From: Pseudomonadota bacterium
GTDB lineage: Bacteria > Pseudomonadota > Gammaproteobacteria > Burkholderiales > Methylophilaceae
Assembly (NCBI GenBank): GCA_020053735.1
Contig: JAGVMP010000012.1
Span: 1-64,000, forward strand
DNA: 64,000 nt
Direction: 5' to 3'
In this document: positions 1 through 11,596 of the stretch, in pieces
Layout of the letters: the number at the start of each line of letters is the position of its first letter
Position numbering within the stretch: the stretch's first letter is position 1
Program-made: the position numbers and the translations under genes
Notes under the pieces: generated by a model
The model's database searches: none
What the model saw: only the letters and a program-made list of their open reading frames with translations
What the model was told of the DNA's origin: nothing

Positions 1-2
1 AA

Positions 3-3000
3 GAGAGCCTGGTTGAAGTCGCCGATGATATTGCCCAACTGCCTAATTTAAGCAGCAGCGGCAATGTTTATACACTGCATCAGGTGATGGCGAGAGATGT
101 CACGGGCAATTTAAAATCATTAGTAGCGCAATTTAGTGCAGCTACAACGCAAAGTGCCAGAGATAATCTAATGACTCAGATTATGTATGCTTGGACAGGT
201 GCCGATAAATACACTTCGGACAGTCGGGGTGCATATATTGGAGATGCACGTTATTTGTATGCTGTTGAAGCGCTACTGGCAGAGGACTTTATTCAACACG
301 CCGGTATCAATGCAGGTACGCCTAACCCTGGCCCTAATGCCTCTAGAAATATAACAGGCATTTACCATGATTTATATGAGTTTTATTACGGACAACTAAG
401 TACGCAGACATTTTTAAATCCTTTGTTTAATCAAATTTATTTTGAATATGACGACAATACAAGTACTTACGTTGCCAACATAAGTTTAGCGGTTAATAAA
501 ATTAAAGATCAGATTGATACAAACCGTACCGAGGGGTTGCAGTTACTTAAAGATTTTTTACGCGCGACCAAGGGATTGGGCCTGGCTGAGAGTTATTTCA
601 CTATAGATATCCAAACTGAATTAGAGGCGCTTGGGGCGGACGTTGCCGAGATTTTAAGTATTTCTGAATTTGGTTTGATTAGAGATTTATATTTACAAGG
701 CTTAGCTACGAATGATGAATTAATTGCTAACAATGGGAATGATACTTTAGATGGAGCTCAGGGGAATGACACTCTGCGAGGGGGTAAAGGAAACGATCAG
801 TATCTGTTTGGTAACGGGGATGGGCAAGATGTGATTCTGGAAGAAGGCGGTAATGATACTGTCAAGTTTAAAGATTTGAATCAAGCGGATATTCGAGTAA
901 CACGTGATGAAAATAGTGTTTATTTAGAACAAACAAATGGATTGGGCAGAATAGAAATTCGCGGATGGTTTGATAGTAGCTTCTCAAAAGTGGAGCTTGT
1001 CGAGTTTGCCGATTTGTCTTTCTGGGATGCAGTGACCTTAGAGTCACAAATCACGATTGTGTTGCCGACTTCAGGTGATGATGTGATTGGCGGTACTGCG
1101 GCAGATGAAACAATACTAGGCTTGGCCGGTAACGATGTACTGACAGGGTTTGATGGGAACGATACCCTAGACGGTGGTGCTGGCAATGATGTGTTAAATG
1201 GTAGTGTAGGAAATGATACCTATATTTTTGGTGTTTCCAGCGGTCAGGATATTGTACATGACGTGTTAGGGCTGAATACGGTCAGCATTGAAGCAGGGTT
1301 AACGGCACAAAATATTCGTGTGGGCAATGATGGTTTTGGTAACTTAGTGCTCTATATTGCTAATACAGATTCCAAATTAACGATTAAAGATTGGTTTAAC
1401 AACCCGCTTACATTCACCATTAATTTCGCAAATGGTGTTACATGGGATGTTAATAATATACAGGCAGAGCTTCTTAAAGGCTCCCCAGCCGATGATATTT
1501 TAATGGGTTCAGACCAAAGCGAAACTATCTTAGGTATACAAGGGAATGATCAGATTAATGGTGGTTTAGGCAATGATACGCTGATTGGTGGTGTTGGAAA
1601 TGATACGTTAACTGGCGATGCCGGAAGCGATACATATCAATTCACTACGGGGGATGGTAGTGATGCGATTTATGAAAGTGGGAATGCCACAAATGATACT
1701 GATGTTCTAGAACTTAGCGCTGATTTTAATCCAACCAATATTAAATTAAATAAAGTTGGTGCGGATTTGCATATTAGTGCCATGGGTGTTACGGATACTA
1801 TAAAAATAGTAAATTGGTATTCATCTAAAAATGGGACTATTGAAAAAATTAAATTTACCAATGGGGTGGAGTGGAGTTTCGCAGAGATTAAACCACTTAT
1901 TCTTGCAGAAGGAACAGGAGCGAATAACTCAATTTACGGTTCTGCGTATGACGATAAAATATTTGGTTATGACGGAAATGATTATCTGGCGGCAGGCAGT
2001 GGTAACGATTTAATTGATGGCGGTACAGGTAATGATACATTATTTGGTGAAGATGGAGATGACACGTTGATAGGTGGAATTGGTGCCGACACGCTAATAG
2101 CTGGTAAGGGTGCTGATACCATTTATTTTAATTTGAAAGAAGGGGATATTTTAGCTGGCAGCCAAGACTACTCAGATCAGGTAATCACTGATGTAGCCAC
2201 TATTTCTAATTTTACAGCTTGGCAAGATTTAGCAACCGGAGGCACTAAAACCGTTTTTATTGGTGATGGCAATGGTGGTATTAGCCAGATTAGTAACGGT
2301 GTGGTAGCAGATAGCGATTTTATATATACAACAATTGATGGTGGCCAAATAAAACATAGCGAATTGCTAGGCACCAAGCTTAATAGTGTGGTGAATATAT
2401 CCTCAGTATCAAATACCTTATTTGGCGGCAAGTTAGATGATTACTTGATTGCTACAGGCACAGCTAATTCCACCCTGTTTGGGGGGCTTGGTAACGATAC
2501 GCTACTTGGAAATGATGGTAATAACACTCTTGATAGTGGCGTAGGCAACGATACCTTAGTGGGTGGGTTGGGTAATGATGCACTGAATGCTGGCACTGGA
2601 AATGACGGGCTAGATGGTGGTGATGGAAACGATACTCTTGATGGTGGTGCTGGTAATGATACATTGCTGGGCGGTCTAGGGGATGATGTTTATATGTTTG
2701 GCTTGGGGTATGGTCAAGATATAGCTTATGACTATATATATACCACATACGACTACAATGACAACGATCAACGCCTTGCTGCTTATGTATTCCAAACTAC
2801 CCCTAACAATATTGATACTCTTCAGATAGGTGCTGGTATTTTGGCCTCACAAATAGTGATGGATTTTGTAGGCAGTGACGTTAGATTAACTGTCGCAGGC
2901 ACAACCGATAGTATTACCTTACACAGCTGGACATTTACTCGTCCGCTGGGGGTTTATGGTGGAGAATATGACGAGAGCTTAACCATAGAGCGCGTCGTTT

Positions 3001-6000
3001 TTGCAGATGGAACTGTGTGGAATATTGAAAATCAATTTTCACAATCATATACATCAACTGAACTTGCAGACACTATAGAAGGCTCGGTTCTTAGCGATAC
3101 TATTAATGGATTGGGTGGTAATGATGTTTTATTTGGTTATGGTGGCGCGGATATCTTAAATGGTGGTGCAGGTAACGACACGCTAAGCGGAGGGCTAGGC
3201 AATGATGTGTTGAATGGGGGCTTAGGTGATGACTATGTGTATGGAATGGATGGCACTAACACATATATATTTGGTAGGGGCGATGGCAATGACATGATTA
3301 GCATGGGGCGCGATGCTAAAGAAGTAACAGATATAGTTCAGTTAGGCGCAAATATTACACCAAGCGATATTATCCTAAGTCGCGATGCTAACGATGAACT
3401 AAAACTAAGTATTGCTGGAACTAATGATTCTATCCGTTTTATAAACTACTTCCAGAGTGATTGGTACGATATCCCTGACAACCCAAACGGTAAAATAAAT
3501 AATTCAATTATACGTTTTTCCGATGGCACTGTATGGACTTATGAAGTCGTCAAGAGTTTATTCGTTGCTACAAATGCAAATGATATCCTGGATGGATCAG
3601 TTTCGTCAGATATTATTCATGGTCTTTTAGGGAATGACACTATATATGGTGATAGTGGAAATGATCAGTTGTTTGGCGATGAAGGCAATGACACTATTTT
3701 TGGAAATATAGGAAATGATACGTTAGATGGAGACGTAGGTAACGATAATTTAATTGGCGGCCCAGGTTCGGATACATATTTATTTGGTAGGGGCTATGGT
3801 CAAGATAGAACCTATTCCGATGATCCTAGCATAGGCGATGTTGATATTATTCAATTGGGTGCAAATATTACGACTTCCGATGTCAAAGTGCGTGGCATAG
3901 GATATAACGGACAGAATCTTGATATTCTTGAAGATTTTACTTTATCTATTGTTGGTACTACTGATAAATTAACTGCAGATGATTTTTTTAGTAACAGCAA
4001 TTTAAATAATTTTATACGTTTTGCAGATGGCACGACCTGGAATTTGACTGAACTTAAAGCTAGAGCTTTAATCCCGACAGAAGGAGTTGATGAGATATAT
4101 GGTTATAGCACTAATGATTTCATTACTGGATTGGGTGGCAGTGACTATATTTATGGAAAGGCTGGCAACGATACTATCCAGGGCGGGAGAGGTGCTGATT
4201 ATCTTAATGGGGATGGTGGGGATGACGTTCTTGATGGCGGTGCAGGCAATGACACTCTCATTGGTGGTGATGGTACAGGGAACGGCGGCATAGGATATGG
4301 TACTGACATCTTTAATTTTGGTCGCGGTTATGGACAAGATCTTATTTATAGTGGCGATTATACTGGGTCAAGTGGTGTTACGCCAATTAATACAGATGTA
4401 ATAAAACTTGGTGCGGGAATACTCACGTCAGATATTATTGTGGGAAACAGCAATGATGACTTGATACTGATTATCAATGGTACTACGGATGTACTAACAG
4501 TTTATAAGTATTTTTCTAATAACACTGCTAACGCTTATAGACTTAACAGTATTCAGTTTGATGATGGCACAATATGGGATAACGCGGCCATTACTTCTCA
4601 GCTAATTACCTTACCATTTTTGAACTTCCTGGGAGGTTCCGGCACTATAGAACCAGATTTTATGACGGCTCACGGCTCTGACTTTGGCTATGGTGTTTCG
4701 TTTGATGGCAATGATGGCGCAGACACCATTATTGGTGGTAATGGTAATGACACAATAATTGGCGGTTTAGGTAATGACTTACTATCAGGTGGTGGTGGCG
4801 TCGCCGATACAATTGATGGCGGTGATGGTAACGATACCATTTTTGGGGGAGCTGACGAGATATTAGATCCCAACAAATATGGTGACTTATTAACTGGGGG
4901 TTTGGGTTCTGACACTTATTTGTTTGGCCGAGGCTCAGGTCTAGAGATTATCTACGATCCTAATAGCGCGGGGACTGAAGCAAATAAAGTAGACGTATTG
5001 CAATTTTTATCTGGAGTAAATCCTTCAGATGTAATAGTAAAACGCCTAGATAGCAGAGATTTGGAGCTGTCAATTCAGGGCACCTCGGACAAAATAACGA
5101 TATATGACTACTTTTGGACTGGTGATGTTCTTGGAAGTGTAAATATAAATGAAATACGTTTTGAGAATGGCACAGTGTGGAATCTCGATACAATTCGGGC
5201 AAAGGTTAATGTTGCCACTGAAGAGTCTGATTATCTTGTAGCAAATTCATTGAACGCAAATTTGGATGGAAAAGGTGGCAATGACACCATAGAAGGCGGT
5301 CAGGGTGGCGATGTTTTAATTGGAGGAAGCGGCGATGATTTGATCTATGGTCACGAAGGGAATGATGCGATTAGCGGAGATACTGGAAATGATGTACTCA
5401 TTGGTGGAGATGGAGATGATCAGTTAAATGGTGGCCTGGGTTCAGATGCTCTGAATGGAAATGCTGGTAGCGATACTTATTACGCTCTGCTTGAAAATAA
5501 TGGTAATGATGAAATATCTGATTATGATTCAGGTGGTGGCGATGTTGATACCTTGGTTTTTGAAGCGGGTATTTCATTCGAAGATTTAACAATTACTAAC
5601 GATGATTACAACCTCACATTCAGTTGGGGTGTTGATAATAGTATTACTACGAGTTATTACAACCCTAGGGCGAACGAGGGAGGTGGGCAGCCAGGAACTG
5701 GTATTGAGCGTATTCAATTCGCGGATGGGTCAATTATTCCGATATCTCAGATTGTAGTGATAAGCAACAACGCACCAACTTTGAATTATGTGCTCGATAA
5801 CTTGGAGTTAAGTGCAGGAGAAAGTATAGGGTTATCTCTAAATTTATTTACAGATCCTGACCAAGATGAACTTAGCTACGCGATTACATTACAAGATGGC
5901 TCACCAATACCAGAATGGCTATATTTTGATGCAATTAATTTGGCTATTGAATTAGATTCTGACATTACATTGGCTCAAGAGCTTGGACTTAAATTAACTG

Positions 6001-9000
6001 CAACGGATACTCTGGGTGCATCTACTAGCGTTAATTTTGACCTTAGTATACTTGGATCTATCGCTACTATAGATGGTACAGCTGACTCAGATAATTTAAT
6101 TGGAACTCAGTTTGATGAACAAATCTTCGGATACACAGGTGACGATGTCATTTCAGGTTTAGGGGGTGATGATGTACTTGATGGGGGGTTAGGAAACGAT
6201 ACATTAATTGGAGGAGCTGGTAGAGATACTTACTCTGTTTTTGTGGGGGATGGTAACGATACGATAATTGATGCTTCAGTAGAAGCGACACGCATTTCAT
6301 TTGGAACAGGGGTAAATCAATATTCTCTTCAGTTTGCTTTACTGGAAGGCAAGCTAAACATCGGATACGGTGTCGACAATATAACTATAGAAGGACTTAC
6401 ATACGAAGATATTTTAAATAACATCTCGACTATTGAAGTCAGTTTTGAAGACGATAGTAGTATTTTTGATCTAAAAGATTTATTACTGGAATCGTCAATT
6501 GAAATTGTTGGGACTATTGACAACGATAATTTAGTTGGTGGAAATGGCCATGATAGCATTGATGGAGGCTTGGGTAATGACACTATGTCTGGTGGACTTG
6601 GTGATGATGTATACACAGTTGACTCTGCTGGAGATGTCGTCATAGAAAATCTTGAGGAGGGATACGATGAAGTTACATCAACGGTTACTTACACCCTATC
6701 CAACAATATAGAAGATCTTTATTTAGATGGTTCCGCTGCCATTAACGGTACTGGTAATGAATTGGACAATTATCTGGAAGGTAATGATGCCAATAATGTT
6801 ATTGATGGCCAATCTGGTAATGATGAAATATACGGCGGCTTAGGTGACGACACGTTAATAGGCGGCACTGGAGACGATTATTATTACTTTAATCTAGGAA
6901 ACGGTCACGACGTCATAGATAACTCGGCAACTGATAACGGAACCGCAACCGATACGATTTTCTTTGGAGATGTTTTTCCAGAAAGCGCCATACTCACTCA
7001 AGTAGCCAATAATTTAGTGATCACAATCAGTGGAAGCGACAGCGTTACGATAAAAGACTATTACGCTGGTATCAACAATAAGGTCGATCAGATTAAGTTC
7101 GGTGTCTATGACGCCAGTACTGATACTTATTCTGAGACTACATGGGATAGCACCACATTTGAAGCGATGGTGCTCCCTAGCAATCATGCGCCAGAAGTCT
7201 CTGGCAGTATTACACCGCTTGCTGCAACCGACGGTAGCGCACTAAATTATGCTCTGTCTGTTGCAACGCTATTCACTGATATTGACCAAGGCGACGCACT
7301 TACTTATACCGTCACACTGACAGACGGCAACCCGCTGCCAAGCTGGCTAACCTATGACGCAGCGACCTTTACGCTCGCTGGCACCCCCGACCCCACGCAC
7401 ATTGGCAATCTCTCTCTACGTGTGGTTGCCACTGATTTAGCTGGGGCTACTGCGGGTATTGACTTTGACCTGACGGTTGCTGCTATGCCTGACCAAACAC
7501 TGATTGGCACTACAGCCAATAACAATTTAGTGGGTGGTAGTGGTAATGACACCTTGGATGGCCTAGCAGGTACAGACACCATGACGGGTGGCTATGGTAA
7601 TGATACTTACTATGTCGAGCGTGCTGCTGACCAAGTGATTGAGCAAGCCAATCAAGGCACAGACACGATTAATACCACAGTCACTTACACTGCTTCAGCC
7701 CATGTAGAAAATCTCACTTTGCTCGGCACCGCAGCCATTACTGCCAATGGCAATGCGCTAGATAACATCCTTATTGGCAACACCGGTAATAACACCTTGG
7801 ATGGCAAGGTGGGTGCAGACGCCATGTTGGGTGGTTTAGGCAATGATATTTATGTAGTGGATGATGTGGCTGATGTAGTGACTGAGCTGGAAAACGAAGG
7901 CATCGACACGGTAAGAAGCAGCATAGATTACACCTTAGGTGACCATGTAGAAAGACTGACGCTCACGGGAACTACAGCGATTAATGCCACAGGTAATGCG
8001 CTTAATAACATACTCACGGGCAATGACATTGACAACCAATTAGTAGGCGGTGAGGGCAATGACAACCTCAATGGTGGCTTGGGCGCAGATACCTTAATCG
8101 GTGGCTTGGGTAATGATACTTATGTGGTAGAGAATGCACTGGATGCAGTGATTGAACAAGTTGGTGAAGGTACCGATGTCGTTCAAGCCAGCATCACTTA
8201 TACACTGGCTGCTGAAGTCGAAAATCTCACGCTCACTGGTGCGGCTGCGATTAATGGCACAGGTAATGAGCTCAATAACACCCTTACTGGTAACACTGCA
8301 GACAATCAACTCAATGGTGGTGCGGGCAACGATAACCTCAATGGTGGCTTGGGAGCTGATACTCTGCTAGGTGGCATAGGTAATGATATTTACACGGTAG
8401 ATAACGCTAACGATGTGGTGACTGAACTGGCGAATGAAGGCACAGATAGAGTCAATAGCAGTATTGACTATACACTTGGTGCTGAAATAGAAAACTTAAC
8501 GCTTACAGGTTTGATAGCCATTAGCGCTACAGGTAACGAGCTCAATAATACTATCACAGGCAATACAGCCGATAACGTCCTCATCGGAAACGCAGGCAAT
8601 GACAACCTCAACGGTGGTGTAGGGGCGGATACCATGGTTGGTGGACTAGATAACGACATCTATACAGTAGACAACGTAAATGATGTAGTCATGGAACTGG
8701 CTGGCGAAGGCACAGATCGCGTCAACAGCAGCATTGATTATACTCTGGGCGATAATCTTGAAAATCTCACCCTGACAGGCGCTATGGATATTATGGGGTT
8801 TGGTAATAATTTAGCTAACGTGCTTGCAGGCAATACGGGTAATAACTACCTGTATGGGCTAGCCGCAAATGACACCATCACTGGCAATAATGGTTACGAC
8901 ATCCTGCAAGGTGGAGATGATAACGATACCATCAGTGGTAATGCAGGCAATAGCTTGTTAGATGGCGGGTCAGGTAACGACAGGCTCACAGGCGATGTAG

Positions 9001-9626
9001 AAAAGGACCTCATTATTGGGGGAACTGGTAACGATACCATTATTACGGGGACTGGCTTTGATGTGATTGTGTTTAACAAAGGCGATGGTGCAGACATCGT
9101 CAATGCTTCTACAGGCGCGGATAACACCTTAAGTTTAGGCGGTAACTTTGCCTACAGTGATTTAAGCCTGACTAAAACGGGCAATAATCTTATCCTTAAA
9201 ATGGGGGCGACGGATCAAATCACCTTTAGCAATTGGTATCTAACTAGCCCTACCAATAAGAGCGTTGTTAATCTACAAGTCATCGCAGAAGCCATACAAG
9301 GCTTTAGCTTGGGATCTGCTGATGATTTGCGTAACAACACTATTGAAAACTTTAACTTTGCTAACCTGGTTGCAGCATTTGATGCTGCTGGTGCTACCGC
9401 CAACTGGCAACTCACCGATGCACGACTGAATACTCACTTGCTAGCAGGTAGCGACAATACTGCTATTGGCGGGGATTTAGCCTACCAATATGGTAAAAAC
9501 AGCAACCTAACGGGTATGGGCTTACTCAATGCGCAGAGCGTGATTGTGGCAGGCAGCTTCGGTCAGGCTGCGCAAACGCTGAATAATCCAAGTGCATGGC
9601 AAGCAGAGTTGGTGAAACTTGGCTAA
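3..9626 (+). CDS. Giant RTX calcium-binding exoprotein, 5' end missing
   Basis: Secreted repeats-in-toxin protein, at least 3207 residues in view. The frame is open back to base 3 with no stop, so the real start lies left of the window; the GTG at 84 is internal. A helical N-terminal module (about 100-700) is followed by blocks of glycine/aspartate nonapeptides of GGxGxDxLx type, which bind calcium outside the cell. Between them sit repeated linkers (YxFGxGxGQD ... VxFADGTxW) resembling the haemolysin-type calcium-binding related domain. Two cadherin/Ig-like domains lie near 5770-6050 and 7180-7480. From 7530 the protein turns into tandem modules of about 90 residues ending in ENLTLTG...GN.LNN. 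The Ala-rich C-terminus (about 9300-9626) would hold the uncleaved type I secretion signal. I saw no cysteine. The HlyD gene follows after 72 bases. Family is certain; adhesin, toxin or surface-layer role cannot be decided. Confidence 0.93.
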   Translation, partial: ESLVEVADDIAQLPNLSSSGNVYTLHQVMARDVTGNLKSLVAQFSAATTQSARDNLMTQIMYAWTGADKYTSDSRGAYIGDARYLYAVEALLAEDFIQHAGINAGTPNPGPNASRNITGIYHDLYEFYYGQLSTQTFLNPLFNQIYFEYDDNTSTYVANISLAVNKIKDQIDTNRTEGLQLLKDFLRATKGLGLAESYFTIDIQTELEALGADVAEILSISEFGLIRDLYLQGLATNDELIANNGNDTLDGAQGNDTLRGGKGNDQYLFGNGDGQDVILEEGGNDTVKFKDLNQADIRVTRDENSVYLEQTNGLGRIEIRGWFDSSFSKVELVEFADLSFWDAVTLESQITIVLPTSGDDVIGGTAADETILGLAGNDVLTGFDGNDTLDGGAGNDVLNGSVGNDTYIFGVSSGQDIVHDVLGLNTVSIEAGLTAQNIRVGNDGFGNLVLYIANTDSKLTIKDWFNNPLTFTINFANGVTWDVNNIQAELLKGSPADDILMGSDQSETILGIQGNDQINGGLGNDTLIGGVGNDTLTGDAGSDTYQFTTGDGSDAIYESGNATNDTDVLELSADFNPTNIKLNKVGADLHISAMGVTDTIKIVNWYSSKNGTIEKIKFTNGVEWSFAEIKPLILAEGTGANNSIYGSAYDDKIFGYDGNDYLAAGSGNDLIDGGTGNDTLFGEDGDDTLIGGIGADTLIAGKGADTIYFNLKEGDILAGSQDYSDQVITDVATISNFTAWQDLATGGTKTVFIGDGNGGISQISNGVVADSDFIYTTIDGGQIKHSELLGTKLNSVVNISSVSNTLFGGKLDDYLIATGTANSTLFGGLGNDTLLGNDGNNTLDSGVGNDTLVGGLGNDALNAGTGNDGLDGGDGNDTLDGGAGNDTLLGGLGDDVYMFGLGYGQDIAYDYIYTTYDYNDNDQRLAAYVFQTTPNNIDTLQIGAGILASQIVMDFVGSDVRLTVAGTTDSITLHSWTFTRPLGVYGGEYDESLTIERVVFADGTVWNIENQFSQSYTSTELADTIEGSVLSDTINGLGGNDVLFGYGGADILNGGAGNDTLSGGLGNDVLNGGLGDDYVYGMDGTNTYIFGRGDGNDMISMGRDAKEVTDIVQLGANITPSDIILSRDANDELKLSIAGTNDSIRFINYFQSDWYDIPDNPNGKINNSIIRFSDGTVWTYEVVKSLFVATNANDILDGSVSSDIIHGLLGNDTIYGDSGNDQLFGDEGNDTIFGNIGNDTLDGDVGNDNLIGGPGSDTYLFGRGYGQDRTYSDDPSIGDVDIIQLGANITTSDVKVRGIGYNGQNLDILEDFTLSIVGTTDKLTADDFFSNSNLNNFIRFADGTTWNLTELKARALIPTEGVDEIYGYSTNDFITGLGGSDYIYGKAGNDTIQGGRGADYLNGDGGDDVLDGGAGNDTLIGGDGTGNGGIGYGTDIFNFGRGYGQDLIYSGDYTGSSGVTPINTDVIKLGAGILTSDIIVGNSNDDLILIINGTTDVLTVYKYFSNNTANAYRLNSIQFDDGTIWDNAAITSQLITLPFLNFLGGSGTIEPDFMTAHGSDFGYGVSFDGNDGADTIIGGNGNDTIIGGLGNDLLSGGGGVADTIDGGDGNDTIFGGADEILDPNKYGDLLTGGLGSDTYLFGRGSGLEIIYDPNSAGTEANKVDVLQFLSGVNPSDVIVKRLDSRDLELSIQGTSDKITIYDYFWTGDVLGSVNINEIRFENGTVWNLDTIRAKVNVATEESDYLVANSLNANLDGKGGNDTIEGGQGGDVLIGGSGDDLIYGHEGNDAISGDTGNDVLIGGDGDDQLNGGLGSDALNGNAGSDTYYALLENNGNDEISDYDSGGGDVDTLVFEAGISFEDLTITNDDYNLTFSWGVDNSITTSYYNPRANEGGGQPGTGIERIQFADGSIIPISQIVVISNNAPTLNYVLDNLELSAGESIGLSLNLFTDPDQDELSYAITLQDGSPIPEWLYFDAINLAIELDSDITLAQELGLKLTATDTLGASTSVNFDLSILGSIATIDGTADSDNLIGTQFDEQIFGYTGDDVISGLGGDDVLDGGLGNDTLIGGAGRDTYSVFVGDGNDTIIDASVEATRISFGTGVNQYSLQFALLEGKLNIGYGVDNITIEGLTYEDILNNISTIEVSFEDDSSIFDLKDLLLESSIEIVGTIDNDNLVGGNGHDSIDGGLGNDTMSGGLGDDVYTVDSAGDVVIENLEEGYDEVTSTVTYTLSNNIEDLYLDGSAAINGTGNELDNYLEGNDANNVIDGQSGNDEIYGGLGDDTLIGGTGDDYYYFNLGNGHDVIDNSATDNGTATDTIFFGDVFPESAILTQVANNLVITISGSDSVTIKDYYAGINNKVDQIKFGVYDASTDTYSETTWDSTTFEAMVLPSNHAPEVSGSITPLAATDGSALNYALSVATLFTDIDQGDALTYTVTLTDGNPLPSWLTYDAATFTLAGTPDPTHIGNLSLRVVATDLAGATAGIDFDLTVAAMPDQTLIGTTANNNLVGGSGNDTLDGLAGTDTMTGGYGNDTYYVERAADQVIEQANQGTDTINTTVTYTASAHVENLTLLGTAAITANGNALDNILIGNTGNNTLDGKVGADAMLGGLGNDIYVVDDVADVVTELENEGIDTVRSSIDYTLGDHVERLTLTGTTAINATGNALNNILTGNDIDNQLVGGEGNDNLNGGLGADTLIGGLGNDTYVVENALDAVIEQVGEGTDVVQASITYTLAAEVENLTLTGAAAINGTGNELNNTLTGNTADNQLNGGAGNDNLNGGLGADTLLGGIGNDIYTVDNANDVVTELANEGTDRVNSSIDYTLGAEIENLTLTGLIAISATGNELNNTITGNTADNVLIGNAGNDNLNGGVGADTMVGGLDNDIYTVDNVNDVVMELAGEGTDRVNSSIDYTLGDNLENLTLTGAMDIMGFGNNLANVLAGNTGNNYLYGLAANDTITGNNGYDILQGGDDNDTISGNAGNSLLDGGSGNDRLTGDVEKDLIIGGTGNDTIITGTGFDVIVFNKGDGADIVNASTGADNTLSLGGNFAYSDLSLTKTGNNLILKMGATDQITFSNWYLTSPTNKSVVNLQVIAEAIQGFSLGSADDLRNNTIENFNFANLVAAFDAAGATANWQLTDARLNTHLLAGSDNTAIGGDLAYQYGKNSNLTGMGLLNAQSVIVAGSFGQAAQTLNNPSAWQAELVKLG
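7530..8846 (+). repeat. Tandem coding repeat inside the RTX gene, 270-nt period
   Basis: The GGxGND-Y-V core of successive modules begins at 7587, 7830, 8100, 8370 and 8640. The last four are spaced exactly 270 nt apart (90 residues) and the first step is 243 nt. DNA similarity is high between the copies at 8058, 8328 and 8598, suggesting recent duplication. A diverged sixth copy lies apart at about 6540-6790. Confidence 0.85.
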
Positions 9627-9698
9627 GTTAATGGGGCAACTAAGCAATGCTTGCAAGTCTTGCGATGATCTAGATAAGGATGGAATAGGGAGTGCTGC

Positions 9699-11114
9699 TT
9701 GAATATCCCTAATCCATCTTCTCAATCTCGATTGCAGCCTTCTGCTGTTGGTAATAGAGAAGTCGATAGTTTCGACTTCGCCCCGGGTATTTTAGGCGTA
9801 CAGGACAGACCGCCTTCACCATTGCCACGAATGGTGCTGCGCGGTGTGCTGATTCTGCTCTTTGTATTATTGCTATGGGCAATGTTTGGTCGCCTAGATA
9901 TTGTCTCGGTGGCCGAAGGTAAGCTGGTGCCGGTGAGCTATCTTAAAATCGTACAGCCTGCAGATTCAGGCATTGTGCGTGAAATCGCTATTAAAGAAGG
10001 CCAGCATGTCGTCAAAGACCAACTGCTCATTCGTATGGATGCTAACCTCTCGCAAGCAGATAGTAAGTCCATTCAAAACGAGCTACAGCATAAATCCTTA
10101 GAGCTGCGCCGCATTGAAGCTGAGCTAACTGGCAAAGCCTTCACCAGAAAAAACACCGATGCCGTTGAAATGTTTAACCGTGTTTATGCAGAGTATCAAT
10201 CCAATCGCCGTGCCCTTGATGACGACATTGCCTCTGAGCGTGCCAATATGCAAAAAGCCTATAGTGACTTGGCGGCCACCAAAGAAGTACAGCATAAGTT
10301 GGAACAAACCTTGCCCAGTTATCAAGCAGAAGAAGCCGCATATAAGAAACTGGTGAAAGACGGTTTTGCAGGCAAACTAATGGGACAAGAGAAGCAACGT
10401 GCACGCATTGAGAATGAACAAGACTTACGTGCACAGGAATATAACGCTAAAAGTTTGCAAGCGAGCATTACTCAATCACAAAAGCGCCTGAATCAAATTC
10501 AATCTGATAATCATCAAAAGCTAGAAGCAGATCGTGTTGCCATCTACGCAGAACACCAACGCCTAGAACAAGAATGGGCCAAACAATCCCATAAGAATAG
10601 CTTGTTAGAACTCAAAGCACCACAAGCTGGTATCGTCAAAGATCTCGCTACGCATACCCCAGGTACAGTGGTTTCGCCTGGCACCGTGCTGATGACGCTT
10701 GTTCCAAATAATGAAGCGCTACAAGCTGAAGTGTGGCTCAAGAATGAAGATGCGGGCTTTGTACACGCAGGCCAAGCCGTTAAAGTGAAGCTCATGGCCT
10801 ATCCATTTCAAAAGTACGGCATGGTGGATGGTAAGGTATTACAAGTGAGTGCGGATGCCACAGATAAATCCAACAGCAACAACAATCAAAACAACCAGAG
10901 TGATAATCAAAATACTTCTGGCTCCAGCATGCAATTAGCCTACCGCACCTTAATTAAACTTGACAAGCAGCAACTGCAAATTGAACAAGAAAAGCTGCAC
11001 CTGACGCCTGGCATGCAAGTCGCTGCCGAAATCAAGCTGGCAGACCAAACTGTCATGCAATATTTACTGTCACCAGTGACTAAAGCATTTCATGAGGCGG
11101 GTAGAGAGCGTTAA
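9699..11114 (+). CDS. HlyD-family type I secretion membrane fusion protein
   Basis: Periplasmic adaptor that links an inner-membrane ABC exporter to a TolC-like outer-membrane channel. 471 residues, normal for the family. A cytoplasmic tail is followed by one membrane helix at about residues 46-64, a barrel/lipoyl half with the GxVxEI-type segment near 85-100, a long coiled coil (about 115-290), the second lipoyl half, and a beta-barrel C-terminus ending in PGMQVAAEI. A Gln/Asn/Ser-rich insert lies near 390-410. The start is TTG at 9699: an in-frame stop at 9675 excludes anything much longer, and GGGAG sits about 7 bases upstream. It follows the RTX gene by 72 bases, so this exoprotein is its likely cargo. 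No HlyB-type ABC transporter or TolC gene is visible; they must lie left of the window or elsewhere. Family call is firm. Confidence 0.93.
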   Translation: MNIPNPSSQSRLQPSAVGNREVDSFDFAPGILGVQDRPPSPLPRMVLRGVLILLFVLLLWAMFGRLDIVSVAEGKLVPVSYLKIVQPADSGIVREIAIKEGQHVVKDQLLIRMDANLSQADSKSIQNELQHKSLELRRIEAELTGKAFTRKNTDAVEMFNRVYAEYQSNRRALDDDIASERANMQKAYSDLAATKEVQHKLEQTLPSYQAEEAAYKKLVKDGFAGKLMGQEKQRARIENEQDLRAQEYNAKSLQASITQSQKRLNQIQSDNHQKLEADRVAIYAEHQRLEQEWAKQSHKNSLLELKAPQAGIVKDLATHTPGTVVSPGTVLMTLVPNNEALQAEVWLKNEDAGFVHAGQAVKVKLMAYPFQKYGMVDGKVLQVSADATDKSNSNNNQNNQSDNQNTSGSSMQLAYRTLIKLDKQQLQIEQEKLHLTPGMQVAAEIKLADQTVMQYLLSPVTKAFHEAGRER

Positions 11115-11241
11115 TTTTTACTTTTTGAGTGTATTTTTGCAACATCCCAACTTAAATTTCAGCACTAAATCTAATGATTTCAACTATCTTAATTATATGC
11201 GACTGGCGATACTACAAAATACTGAGAATTACTAAGAAATT

Positions 11242-11307
11242 ACTTCAACTGAGCTTGAAATTAACTTCAACCGCTCTTCAAACTAGCTTCAACTCATTTG
11301 AAGTAAA
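11242..11307 (+). repeat. Three direct repeats at 22-bp spacing
   Basis: RCTTCAAC begins at 11242, 11264 and 11286, exactly 22 bp apart (about two helical turns). Each is followed 3-4 bases later by CTTGAA, CTTCAA or TTTGAA, so copies 1 and 3 are also imperfect dyads. A weaker match (TTTCAACT) lies at about 11178, three periods upstream. Such helical phasing is typical of multi-subunit protein binding. Arm-type recombinase/excisionase sites are the favoured guess because of the neighbours. Confidence 0.6.
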
Positions 11308-11390
11308 ATCATTTTTATTATTAATTAACAATAGCTTAGTTAAAATAATCGCTTGACAACCTGTTTTTGAAGGCGTAACTGTATAAAACA

Positions 11391-11461
11391 GATTCACGAA
11401 CGCGATTAATAGTGAATCCCGCATCTTGTTATAGATGTTTACCCTGCCGCCCGATAGGGTA
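11391..11461. other. Run of three short hairpins, possible structured RNA
   Basis: Consecutive perfect inverted repeats: GATTCAC (11391) with GTGAATC (11412); CATCT (11422) with AGATG (11433); TACCCT (11440) with AGGGTA (11456). A further CCTG/CAGG pair follows near 11475-11490, and AAGTGTG occurs directly repeated on either side of it. I do not recognise an RNA family. It could equally be a set of protein sites. Confidence 0.3.
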
Positions 11462-11500
11462 ATTAAAGTGTGACCCTGGAAACTCAGGCTCAAGTGTGGT

Positions 11501-11568
11501 TCGTAACGATTCAATGTAGCAATTTTATACATTGAGAGTTACGAGCATACCTAGCATTCGTAACTCTC
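11501..11568. repeat. TCGTAAC inverted-repeat cluster upstream of the HTH gene
   Basis: Three copies of TCGTAAC/GTTACGA: 11501 (forward), ending 11544 (reverse) and 11558 (forward). Copies 1 and 2 form a dyad that also pairs TCAATGTA (11511-11518) with TACATTGA (11528-11535). Copies 2 and 3 form a perfect 11-bp dyad, GAGAGTTACGA (11534-11544) with TCGTAACTCTC (11558-11568). It ends 28 bases before the ATG at 11597, as expected for an operator or an integration-protein site. The alternative pairings are mutually exclusive. Confidence 0.6.
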
Positions 11569-11596
11569 TAGAACTTATCGAACAGAGATTACTTAA

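Larger units (their letters stand above)
11115..11596. other. Non-coding end of integrative element (attachment/regulatory region)
   Basis: 482 bases without a convincing gene, AT-rich, between hlyD and the excisionase-like gene. It holds three 22-bp-spaced direct repeats, a cluster of small hairpins and a set of TCGTAAC inverted repeats, each listed separately. A TTGACA hexamer at 11353-11358 has no good -10 at 16-18 bases (nearest TATAAA is 23 away). The short open frames here show no protein-like composition. The position next to an HTH gene, a recombinase and a tRNA suggests recombinase/excisionase arm sites and the promoter of the recombination genes. Inferred from context only. Confidence 0.5.

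Noticed and set aside
7530-8846. Minisatellite or CRISPR-like repeat
   Set aside because: The 270-nt units are in frame and encode RTX modules; they are protein repeats.
11242-11307. CRISPR array
   Set aside because: Repeats are contiguous 22-bp units without unique spacers and no cas genes are nearby.
11353-11387. Sigma-70 promoter TTGACA...TATAAA before the hairpins
   Set aside because: The spacer is 23 bases, too long for a functional pair; kept only as a remark.
11391-11500. Retron or group II intron RNA
   Set aside because: No reverse transcriptase gene is present and the stems do not match known layouts.
11174-11532. Short open frames in the integrase-adjacent gap (plus 11174-11356, minus 11278-11532)
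   Set aside because: AT-rich, low-complexity translations that cross the repeats; no ribosome-binding site and no recognisable domain.
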